Source: Dyella sp. M7H15-1
GTDB taxonomy: Bacteria > Pseudomonadota > Gammaproteobacteria > Xanthomonadales > Rhodanobacteraceae
Assembly (NCBI RefSeq): GCF_004114615.1
Contig: NZ_CP035300.1
Span: 3,162,001 to 3,226,000, forward strand
DNA: 64,000 bases
Direction of reading: 5' to 3'
In this document: piece after piece, positions 8,314-15,616 of the stretch
Layout: every line of letters starts with the position of its first letter
Numbering within the stretch: position 1 is the stretch's first letter
The notes under the pieces: generated by a model
The model's database searches: none
The model's input: only the letters and a program-made list of their open reading frames with translations
Told to the model about the DNA's origin: nothing
Program-made: the position numbers and the translations under genes

Positions 8314-9040
8314 GTGAGTGCGCAGGCGATCCGTGAAGGCGGTTTTGCCCAGTCCGCCAAGGAAGCGGATCGCTATGGGTTATTGCTGGCAGTGGAAGGC
8401 ACGATGAGTGTGAGTTACTCGCACGGTGCTGCCACGGAATTGGGCCCGACCAGCAATTGCAAATGGCAGCAAGCCTCCGAGCAGATCAGCCAGCGGCTTG
8501 GATCGACGATGCAGCGGACGATTTCCGTGTGCGATCGCGAATCGGATATTTATGAATACCTAAGCTACAAATGTAGCCATGACCAGCGATTCGTGGTGCG
8601 ATCGATGGAAGATCGTCGCCTGAGGGATCAAAAGCAAACACTTTGGCCAGCGCTCAAAGAAGGGGCCGCGACGGTAGGACAAGCGGTCGTGGCTATTCCC
8701 CAGCGAGATGGATGTAAGGCTCGCCAAGCCACGGTGGCGTTACGCAGCATGGAGAGGTGGCGCTGGCAGTGCCCCAACGCAAGCAAGGTGATTCATTGGC
8801 TATGCGGGTGGTCGTGGTCGAAGAAATCGATCCGCCCGCTTCCGTGGAGCCGCTGCATGGGATGTTGCTGACCAGCGAGCCGGTGGGAACGGTCCAGCAG
8901 GTGCAGGACGTGGTGCGTTTTTACACGTTGCGTTGGCGGATTGAGGAATTCCACAAAGCATGGAAAAGCGGCGCAGGTGTGGAGCGTCAGCGCTTGCAGA
9001 GTGCAGACAACTTGGAGCGCATGCTCGCCATCACTAGACA
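8314..9040 (+). pseudogene. degenerate IS4-family (Tn5/IS50-type) transposase remnant
   Basis: Two fragments in different frames meet near 8755. The first (8314 to about 8750) matches the core around the second catalytic Asp (CDRESDIYEYL). The second contains the YREK signature of IS4/Tn5 transposases (YTLRWRIEEFHKAWK). The first catalytic Asp, expected in an EDTTxLSY-type motif, appears as Gly in VEGTMSVSYSH. The N-terminal DNA-binding part and the C-terminus after NLERMLAI are missing. With a frameshift, a lost catalytic residue and two truncations it cannot be active. No inverted repeats were found. It abuts another gene fragment, so this is a relic of insertion followed by deletion. Confidence 0.75.
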
Positions 9041-9087
9041 GGGCTTTGCCGAGGGATGCTTACTTGGGTGGGTTGGGGTTGCACCCC

Positions 9088-9420
9088 ATCAGCGTTCTTA
9101 TGCCAGCGTTAGCACGAACCTTGTCGGATATCTCCAATGCTCAGGGTGGCATGGAGAGGATCAAGAACACTCTACTTCCCCGTCAGTACGCTACTTACCC
9201 GATATTGCTCACACATGCTTTCTGTCTGCTGATGCCTCTCGGGCTGATTGGAACGCTCGGGTTGTGGACGCCTCTCGGCTCGACTGTTGCAGGATTCATG
9301 TTTCTTGCCATGTTACAAATGGGTAACGATTTGCAGAACCCTTTCGAGAACCGCGAGGACGACGTCCCTATGACAGCAATCACGCGGACCATCGAGATTG
9401 ACTTGCGATGTTTTGGATGA
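9088..9420 (+). pseudogene. C-terminal fragment of a bestrophin-family ion channel
   Basis: About 110 in-frame residues end at a natural-looking stop. Segments such as AQGGMERIKNTLLP, a hydrophobic hairpin, LGLWTPLGS, and NDLQNPFENREDDVPM followed by RTIEIDLR match the C-terminal end of the bacterial bestrophin (UPF0187) chloride/anion channels. The first two thirds of the channel are absent and no start codon or ribosome site precedes the fragment. The missing part was probably lost at the junction with the IS4 remnant that ends about 50 bp upstream. Confidence 0.65.
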
Positions 9421-9553
9421 GGTGCACGCGCTTGAGCCAATCCATCCAAGTCACGGAATTTTGCTTTAAACTTGTGATTCCTTCCGGTTCCCTGCATCTG
9501 CGGAGAAGCGAAGGTGGCTGATAGGATCACTCTTTCTTCTGGACCTAAAGACC

Positions 9554-9703
9554 GTGGAGATTCAAACCAATCGACTTCTGTTGCGGCCATGGTCCGGACA
9601 AGATCTCATCGACCTTTTGACTCTCAACAGTGATCCGCGAGTGCATGCTTGGTTGGGTGGTGCTGGCGTCGCTGAACGCAGTGCGGCTGCGCTGCGAAAC
9701 TAG
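9554..9703 (+). pseudogene. N-terminal fragment of a RimJ-like GNAT acetyltransferase
   Basis: A GTG-started frame of 49 codons reads VEIQTNRLLLRPW, then DLLTLNSDPRVHAWLGG, the standard opening of RimJ/RimL-type GNAT N-acetyltransferases (beta1-alpha1). It ends at a TAG formed within the CTAG that flanks the IS5-family element. The downstream acetyl-CoA-binding region is nowhere in the next kilobase. Because CTAG is also present on the far side of the IS, the TAG would exist without the insertion, so the gene was probably truncated before the IS arrived. Confidence 0.6.
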
Positions 9704-10546
9704 AGCCTGTCGTCATGAGGTGTTGAAATATGGTTAACTACCCGCCATCGAATCTTGCTGGATGGAATCCTCTGTGACTGCGGCCTATCGACGCCATGAC
9801 ATCTCCGATGAAAAATGGGGTTTGCTTGAACCCCATTTGCCGGGTCAAGCGGGCCGATGGGGGCGTGTAGCCAAAGATAATCGGCAATTCATCAACGCAG
9901 TGTTCTGGATACTTCGCACCGGAGCGCTGTGGCGAGATTTACCACCCGAGTACGGCGATTGGAAGAATACCCATCGGCGCTTTTGTCGCTGGCGCGATAA
10001 CGGCACATGGGAAGGTCTGTTGGAACGTGTGATGGATGAGCCGGACTTTGAGTGGCTGATGATCGATGCCAGTCACTGCAAGGTTCATCCTCATGCAGCG
10101 GGAGCTCGTGGCGGCAATCAGGGCATAGGTCTCACAAAAGGGGGCGCAACACCAAGATACATTTGGCCGTGGATGCGCATGGTATGCCAGTCCGAATTCT
10201 TGTTACAGAGGGTACCCGGGCAGATTGTTCGCAGGCTGCGGAACTGATCAAAGACATTCCTGCTGAGCATCTCATGGCCGACAAAGGTTATGACAGTGAT
10301 GCCATTGTTGAGCAGGCTCATGAGCAAGGCATGCAGGCGCATATTCCGCCACGTAAAAACCGAAAAGAGCCGCGCGACTACGACACGTACCTGTATCGTC
10401 ATCGCCACCTGGTTGAGAATGCGTTTTTGTACCTGAAACAGTGGCGTGGTGTGGCGACACGCTACGCGAAGAATCTGTCCTCTTTCCTTGCCGCTGTGCA
10501 AATTCGCTGCCTCGTCATGTGGCTCAGAATCTTATGACGACATGCT
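9704..10546 (+). mobile_element. IS5-family (IS427-like) insertion sequence, 843 bp
   Basis: Sixteen-base terminal inverted repeats (AGCCTGTCGTCATGAG left; AGCATGTCGTCATAAG as the complement of the right end) differ at two positions. They are flanked on both sides by CTAG (9700-9703 and 10547-10550), the target duplication or TA-type target of this group. Inside are two overlapping frames of one transposase. The right end lies only about 60 bp upstream of ugd. Confidence 0.88.
9762..10537 (+). CDS. IS5-family transposase, two frames joined by a -1 frameshift
   Basis: Frame one (9762-10247) carries the N-terminal DUF4096-type domain (RRHDISDEKWGLLEPHLPG; WILRTGALWRDLPPEYGDW) and the first catalytic Asp (LMIDASHCKVH). 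Frame two, in the -1 register, carries the rest from about 10145 (TKIHLAVDAHGMPV, LMADKGYDSD, then RHLVENAFLYLKQWRGVATRY with the catalytic Glu). The switch falls at a purine run AAAAGGGGG (10136-10144), inside the conserved TKGG/NTKIH motif. IS427-group elements make their full transposase by programmed frameshifting there. No other damage is seen, so the element may be active. Confidence 0.85.
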
Positions 10547-10607
10547 CTAGGGTTTCTCATATGCCCTGTTAGAATAGTGCCCCCGAACAAGGTTTTGATC
10601 TCATCCG

Positions 10608-11951
10608 ATGAAAGTCACCATTTTCGGCACCGGTTATGTGGGCCTGGTTACTGGGGCCTGCCTGGCCGAAATGGGTAACCATGTTGTGTGCGTGGATATC
10701 GATCAAGCCAAGGTGGCCCGCCTGGAGCGGGGCGAGATACCTATCTTCGAGCCCGGGCTTGAGCCTATCGTCCGCCGCAATCACGCCAACGGACAGCTTG
10801 AATTCACCACCGAAGCGGCATTGGCGATCGCGCATGCGCAGATCGTCTTTATTGCTGTGGGTACGCCGCCGGATGAAGACGGCAGCGCTGACCTGCAATA
10901 CGTGCTTGGCGTGGCCCGATCGATCGGTCGCCATCTGGATCGCTATGCGGTCATCGTGAACAAATCCACCGTGCCGGTGGGTACTGCGGATAGTGTACAA
11001 AAAGCGGTGATGTCGGAGCTTTCCGCGCGTGGCGCACAGATCGAATTCGATGTGGTATCCAATCCGGAATTCCTGAAAGAAGGCGATGCGGTCGAAGATT
11101 GCCTGCGTCCGGATCGCATCGTAATCGGCAGCTCCAGCGAGCGCGCGATCGATCTGCTGCGCAAACTGTATGCGCCCTTCAATCGCAATCATGACCGTAC
11201 GGTGGTGATGGATGTGCGTTCGGCCGAGCTGACCAAATATGCCGCCAACGCGATGCTGGCGACCAAGATCAGTTTCATGAACGAGATTGCCAATATCGCC
11301 GAGCGTGTGGGCGCCGATGTGGAGCTGGTGCGCCAGGGTATCGGTTCGGATCCCCGCATCGGCTATCACTTCATCTATCCGGGTGCTGGCTACGGCGGTT
11401 CGTGTTTTCCCAAAGATGTGCAGGCGCTGGAGCGGACCGCACGAGCTGTGGGTTACGACGCGCGGCTGCTGGAGGCGGTCGAGGCCGTCAATCACGAGCA
11501 GAAAGCCAAACTGTTCGGATTCATCCAGCGCTATTTTAATGGCGATGTGCGCGGTCGCACCGTCGCCCTATGGGGCCTGGCGTTCAAGCCCGATACCGAT
11601 GACATACGTGAAGCATCCAGCCGCTGCCTGATGGAGGCGCTGTGGGAGGCGGGTGCCAAGGTGCGCGCCTTCGATCCCGAAGCGCGTGACGAAACACACC
11701 GCGTCTATGGTAAGCGCGAGGATCTAGTGGTGTGTGACAACGCTTACCAAGTGCTGGATGGTGCGGATGTATTGGCTATTGTCACCGAGTGGAAGGCGTT
11801 CCGCAGCCCCGACTTCGCTCGCATTCGCGCTACGCTCAAAGAGCCGGCTATTTTCGATGGGCGTAATCTGTATGAGCCCAAGGCAGTCGAAGAAGCAGGT
11901 CTGGCCTATTACGGTATTGGCCGCGGACGCAGTGTGTTGCAACCCGAGTGA
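10608..11951 (+). CDS. ugd: UDP-glucose 6-dehydrogenase
   Basis: 447 residues. Oxidises UDP-glucose twice with NAD+ to UDP-glucuronate, a precursor for exopolysaccharide and modified lipid A. The N-terminal Rossmann domain begins at once ([17 protein letters not shown]), followed by the central helix and the catalytic cysteine at about residue 265 ([10 protein letters not shown]). A C-terminal UDP-binding domain ([16 protein letters not shown]) completes the usual 440-450-residue protein. No clear Shine-Dalgarno precedes ATG 10608. A -10-like TAGAAT at 10570-10575, just beyond the IS right end, could start a leaderless or short-leader transcript. The stop overlaps the slyX start. Confidence 0.95.
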   Translation: MKVTIFGTGYVGLVTGACLAEMGNHVVCVDIDQAKVARLERGEIPIFEPGLEPIVRRNHANGQLEFTTEAALAIAHAQIVFIAVGTPPDEDGSADLQYVLGVARSIGRHLDRYAVIVNKSTVPVGTADSVQKAVMSELSARGAQIEFDVVSNPEFLKEGDAVEDCLRPDRIVIGSSSERAIDLLRKLYAPFNRNHDRTVVMDVRSAELTKYAANAMLATKISFMNEIANIAERVGADVELVRQGIGSDPRIGYHFIYPGAGYGGSCFPKDVQALERTARAVGYDARLLEAVEAVNHEQKAKLFGFIQRYFNGDVRGRTVALWGLAFKPDTDDIREASSRCLMEALWEAGAKVRAFDPEARDETHRVYGKREDLVVCDNAYQVLDGADVLAIVTEWKAFRSPDFARIRATLKEPAIFDGRNLYEPKAVEEAGLAYYGIGRGRSVLQPE

Positions 11952-12163
11952 TGATGAGCAACCTGGAACAACGACTCACGGAGTTGGAAGTCCGGCTCAC
12001 TTTTATCGATGATGCCGTCCAGGCGTTGATTACGGCCGATGCTGAGCAATCCTTGCGCATGGCCGAGCTGGAACGTCTGGTTCGCGAGCTGCGCAGCGAG
12101 CTGGCATCGGTACGTACCGGGAGCGGACACGATCCGCATTCCGAGCCGCCGCCACATTATTGA
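11951..12163 (+). CDS. slyX: SlyX family protein
   Basis: 70 residues forming one coiled coil (LEQRLTELEVRLTFIDDAVQAL... to ...LERLVRELRSEL) with a short Pro/His C-terminus, as in the SlyX family of Proteobacteria. The function is unknown; in Escherichia coli the gene lies next to the slyD isomerase gene. ATG 11951 shares one base with the ugd stop (TGATG), so translation is probably coupled to ugd. A second ATG at 11954 is equally possible. Confidence 0.85.
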   Translation: MMSNLEQRLTELEVRLTFIDDAVQALITADAEQSLRMAELERLVRELRSELASVRTGSGHDPHSEPPPHY

Positions 12164-12192
12164 AGTGCCCCAAGTAATATCGGATGTCGATC

Positions 12193-12753
12193 ATGGTCGA
12201 TTCTTTGCGAGATCAACTGTTGAAGAGCGGTATCGTCAAGCAGCTCAAGGACGAGAAGCGTCAGCAGCAACCTGCGGCCAAGCCAAACGCACACGGCAAA
12301 GGCAAGCCGCCGCACAAATCCCATAACAAACCTGCCCGCAGTCAGGAAGAAATTGATCTGGCCAAAGCCTATGCCATGCGCGCGCGGACAGAAGCCACCG
12401 AGCGCAGGCGCGCCGAGCAGGAAGCTGCCGAGCAGGCGCGCCTGAAGCGCGAGCGCAAGGCCAAGGTGCAGCAACTGCTGGCAGGCAAAGTGCTCAACAA
12501 GCCTGATGCCGATCAGGCGCGTCATTTTGAGTATGGCGGCAAGATCCGTCGCTTGTACGTGGACGCCACGCAATGGGCCGACCTCAATGCCGGCAAATTG
12601 GGCATTGTGCAGAACGGTGGACGTTATCTGCTGGTCTCGCAATCCGTTGCCGAGCAGGTGCGAGAGATCGATCCACATTTGCTGGCGCTGCTCGTGGATC
12701 CTTCCTCCGGTGGTAGCGGGGAAGATGGTGTGCCTGATGATTTGATGTGGTGA
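12193..12753 (+). CDS. DUF2058 (YaiL-like) protein
   Basis: 186 residues. A short N-terminal motif (DSLRDQLLKSGIVK) is followed by a basic Gln/Lys/Pro stretch, a charged helix (about 55-100) and a compact C-terminal domain (FEYGGKIRRLYVD, LGIVQNGGRYLLV). This is the layout of the DUF2058/YaiL family, described as nucleoid- or ribosome-associated in Escherichia coli but of unknown mechanism. ATG 12193 matches the family start; ATG 12184 in the same frame is the alternative. The gene follows slyX by about 30 bases and ends at a convergent terminator. Confidence 0.78.
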   Translation: MVDSLRDQLLKSGIVKQLKDEKRQQQPAAKPNAHGKGKPPHKSHNKPARSQEEIDLAKAYAMRARTEATERRRAEQEAAEQARLKRERKAKVQQLLAGKVLNKPDADQARHFEYGGKIRRLYVDATQWADLNAGKLGIVQNGGRYLLVSQSVAEQVREIDPHLLALLVDPSSGGSGEDGVPDDLMW

Positions 12754-12787
12754 CTGGGGAGAACTTCTTCCCTCTTGCACACATGGC

Positions 12788-12830
12788 AAAAAGCCCACTG
12801 CCCAGCCTGCGCCGGGATAGCGGGCTTTTT
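12788..12830. terminator. bidirectional terminator between convergent genes
   Basis: AAAAAGCCC (12788-12796) pairs with GGGCTTTTT (12822-12830) around a 25-base loop that can fold further. The flanking A and T runs serve both the DUF2058 gene (+) and the fadJ-type gene (-). Confidence 0.75.
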
Positions 12831-12835
12831 GTCTA

Positions 12836-14911
12836 TCAGTGACCCACTGACAACTCGACCGTGCTCTGCTTCAATGCCGGATGATCCCATCCGTTTTTCG
12901 GCGTGAAACGTTCCCCGTAACGCTTTGCCAGACTTTCAAGCTTCTGGCGAATGTTTTCCACGCCCTCGCTGCGCACGTACTGGATCGGACCACCGCGGAA
13001 TGGCGCAAAACCGGTACCGAAAATTACACCGGCATCCAGCAGGTCGGCATCGTCCACCACCCCATCGCCAAGACAGGCGACCGCTTCGTTTACCATCGCA
13101 AGGATCATGCGCTCCTGCAGGTCCGGTGGTGGCGTGTAGTCGGGATCGACTTCAGGCTTTTGCGGTTTGCCATCCTGCCAGGTGTACAGGCCCTGGCCAT
13201 CTTTTTTGCCGCGCTTGCCGGCTTCGAGCTTGTCTTCGAGCCCAGGCGGAAGTTCCAGTTCCAGGAACGGAGCCAATTCCTGGCCAACCGACGCACACAC
13301 ATCCAGTCCTACGGTATCGGCAAGTTCAATCGGTCCCATTGGCATGCCGAAGCTCTTGGCCTGCTTGTCCAGCACTGGGCCGGGCACGCCTTCGTTGTAA
13401 AGACGTAACGCTTCAAGCAGATATGGCATCAGGATACGGTTGACCAGAAAGCCCGGGGTGCCTTTGACCGCCACCGGCAATTTGTCGATGGCCTTGCAGA
13501 AGGCTAGTGCGCGTTTTTCGACGGCGGGGTCAAGTTGATCGTGACGCACCACCTCCACCAGCGGCATCTGCGCCACTGGATTGAAGAAGTGCAGGCCCAG
13601 GAAACGTTGTGGTGCCTTCAATCCCTTGCGCAATGCGTCGAGCGGAATCGATGAGGTATTGCTGACCAGCATTTCGTTGTTCTGGAATTGTGGTTCGATG
13701 GTGGCATACAGCGCTTCTTTCGCCTGGGCATTTTCGAAGATCGCTTCGATAGCCAGGTCGGCCTTGGCGACGCCGGCACCTTCCACATCCGGACGCAGAC
13801 GGCGACTGGCCGCTTCCACTTTGTCGGGTATCTTGAGTTTTTTTTCGTACAGCGTACGGGCTCGATCCAGCGCAGGCTGGATGAGCTTCATCTCGCGATC
13901 CTGCAGCGTAACCTCGAAACCCTTGAAGGCAGCCCAGGCGGCAATGTCGCCACCCATCACGCCGGCACCGACCACGTGCACATGCTTGATGTTGGCATCG
14001 ACCCCGCTACCTTGGCTCTTGAGGCGCTCCTGCAGGAAGAAGATGCGAATCAGGTTGTGCGCTGTCGATGTATTGGCCAGCTTGGCGACCGAACGTGCTT
14101 CCAGTTTCAGCCGCTGCTGGATGTCGCTGCCACCGCGCTTCCACACATCGATCAGCGAGAAGGGGGCCGGATAGTGTTCCTTGCGTACTTTTGTTGCGGT
14201 CTGCTTGATCACCATGGGTGCAAGGATTTGCCGCACCAACCAAGAGTTGGTGGCCCAGGCCGTAGCGCGTTGGGTGAGCGGACGCGCATGCGGATGCCGA
14301 AGTAGGGAGCGCGCTTCGGCCAGCAGCTCCTCCGGACGAGCTAGCCGGTCGATCACGCCCAGGCTCTTGGCGCGGCGGGCCGACAAGGCTTTGCCGGTCA
14401 ACATGATTGCCAGAGCCTCAGGTGCGCCGATCAGGCGCGGCAGGCGGGCTGACCCGCCCCAGCCGGGGTGAATGCCCAACATCACCTCGGGTAGTCCGAT
14501 ACGGGTTTTGTCGTCATCGGTGGCAATACGCTGGCGGCAGGCCAGGATCAGCTCGGTACCGCCACCCATGCAGGCGCCGTGCACCGCGGCTACGGTCGGG
14601 CAGGGCAGGCGGGCCAGCGATTCGAACACACGCTGGCCGTTCTCAATGTTTTCCTGCACGGTGCCGTGCTTGGCGTACTCGACGAACTGCTTGATGTCTG
14701 CACCGACAGCGAATCCGTTCGATTTGGCCGAATGGATAATCACGCCGGTGGGCTTTTCGATGGTCAGCCGTTCGACAATCTGACCAAGTTCATCAAGCAC
14801 TTCGCGTGAAATCGCGTTGACGCTGCTGTTGGCACGATCCAGGGTCAGGGTGACGATGCCGTCGTCATCCAGGCTCGTCTTCCAATGGTTGAAACGCAAT
14901 CCTTCGAACAT
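12836..14911 (-). CDS. fadJ: bifunctional enoyl-CoA hydratase / 3-hydroxyacyl-CoA dehydrogenase (FadJ/FadB type)
   Basis: 691 residues with both activities of the beta-oxidation alpha subunit. Residues 1-190 are the crotonase domain with two catalytic glutamates (GACMGGGTELILAC; GLPEVMLGIHPGWGG). From about 310 the NAD-binding dehydrogenase begins (HVVGAGVMGGDIAAW), with the catalytic His in LHFFNPVAQMPLVEVV near 445, and C-terminal helical domains follow. It hydrates trans-2-enoyl-CoA and oxidises the 3-hydroxyacyl-CoA product. No thiolase gene (fadA/fadI) is adjacent. The name FadJ versus FadB rests on general resemblance only. Confidence 0.85.
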   Translation of the reverse strand: MFEGLRFNHWKTSLDDDGIVTLTLDRANSSVNAISREVLDELGQIVERLTIEKPTGVIIHSAKSNGFAVGADIKQFVEYAKHGTVQENIENGQRVFESLARLPCPTVAAVHGACMGGGTELILACRQRIATDDDKTRIGLPEVMLGIHPGWGGSARLPRLIGAPEALAIMLTGKALSARRAKSLGVIDRLARPEELLAEARSLLRHPHARPLTQRATAWATNSWLVRQILAPMVIKQTATKVRKEHYPAPFSLIDVWKRGGSDIQQRLKLEARSVAKLANTSTAHNLIRIFFLQERLKSQGSGVDANIKHVHVVGAGVMGGDIAAWAAFKGFEVTLQDREMKLIQPALDRARTLYEKKLKIPDKVEAASRRLRPDVEGAGVAKADLAIEAIFENAQAKEALYATIEPQFQNNEMLVSNTSSIPLDALRKGLKAPQRFLGLHFFNPVAQMPLVEVVRHDQLDPAVEKRALAFCKAIDKLPVAVKGTPGFLVNRILMPYLLEALRLYNEGVPGPVLDKQAKSFGMPMGPIELADTVGLDVCASVGQELAPFLELELPPGLEDKLEAGKRGKKDGQGLYTWQDGKPQKPEVDPDYTPPPDLQERMILAMVNEAVACLGDGVVDDADLLDAGVIFGTGFAPFRGGPIQYVRSEGVENIRQKLESLAKRYGERFTPKNGWDHPALKQSTVELSVGH

Positions 14912-15124
14912 AGGGCTAAGGGGGTGGCCGAGATATCCTCACCATACCGTCCCGCAGCGTCGATTGCGAGACGCCTTGGTCCAATAAAGACGCTTATGCC
15001 GCAATGCCGCAAGCCCCGGGACTAGCGGATGTCGTGTGCGTCACGCCATGACATTCCCGCTATTGCGCTCGGCGCGCGAGTGCGTAACGTACAAGAAGCG
15101 ACGATTTTTCCTTTTGCGGGTGCT

Positions 15125-15616
15125 ATGACTTCCTTGATGGCTCCAGCGCCGCTTGCCGGCAGTGACATCTACGAGCGCATCCTGACTGCTCCCGGTGGGC
15201 TGGTTGTGCTTGAGCACGACAACAGCCAAGTCCTGATCGAGCAGTTTCGCGCGATCGCAAGATACAACGGCCAATCTGTCTATGTTTGGGATCCTGAGCG
15301 CGGCATGGAGAGCCTACGCGAGGCACATGCGTACATCGCAGGGTCACAGCGGCTAGGCAACGCCCTGCGCTATATCCAACAAAGCATTCACTTTGGGGTG
15401 TATTTGCTTTCGCCGTTTCCGTTGCCGATGTCGGCGGTGGACAGCAGCCTGCTGCGCCAGCTTGCGCGCGCACCGGCGGGTCACGTGCGGCGGGTGGTTT
15501 TGCTGGATGCGCTGCCAGCATGGGTGGCCAGTTTCGACGATGTGGCCGTGCGCCTGAGCAGCACCGCGTCCGTGACACAGCGTCCACGTTTGCGCGATGG
15601 GCGCTGGTTGCTGTGA
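15125..15616 (+). CDS. unknown protein coupled to the GGDEF/EAL gene
   Basis: 163 residues from ATG 15125 (the frame is open from 15029). I do not recognise a family. Visible are an LVVLEHDNSQVLIEQFRAIA segment resembling the strand-helix of a NTPase-like fold but lacking a Walker A motif, and an Arg-rich C-terminus (RPRLRDGRWLL). There is no signal peptide or membrane helix, so it should be cytoplasmic. Its stop overlaps the GTG of the downstream c-di-GMP gene (GTGA at 15613), so the two are translationally coupled. A role as a partner or input for that protein is an inference from position only. Confidence 0.55.
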   Translation: MTSLMAPAPLAGSDIYERILTAPGGLVVLEHDNSQVLIEQFRAIARYNGQSVYVWDPERGMESLREAHAYIAGSQRLGNALRYIQQSIHFGVYLLSPFPLPMSAVDSSLLRQLARAPAGHVRRVVLLDALPAWVASFDDVAVRLSSTASVTQRPRLRDGRWLL

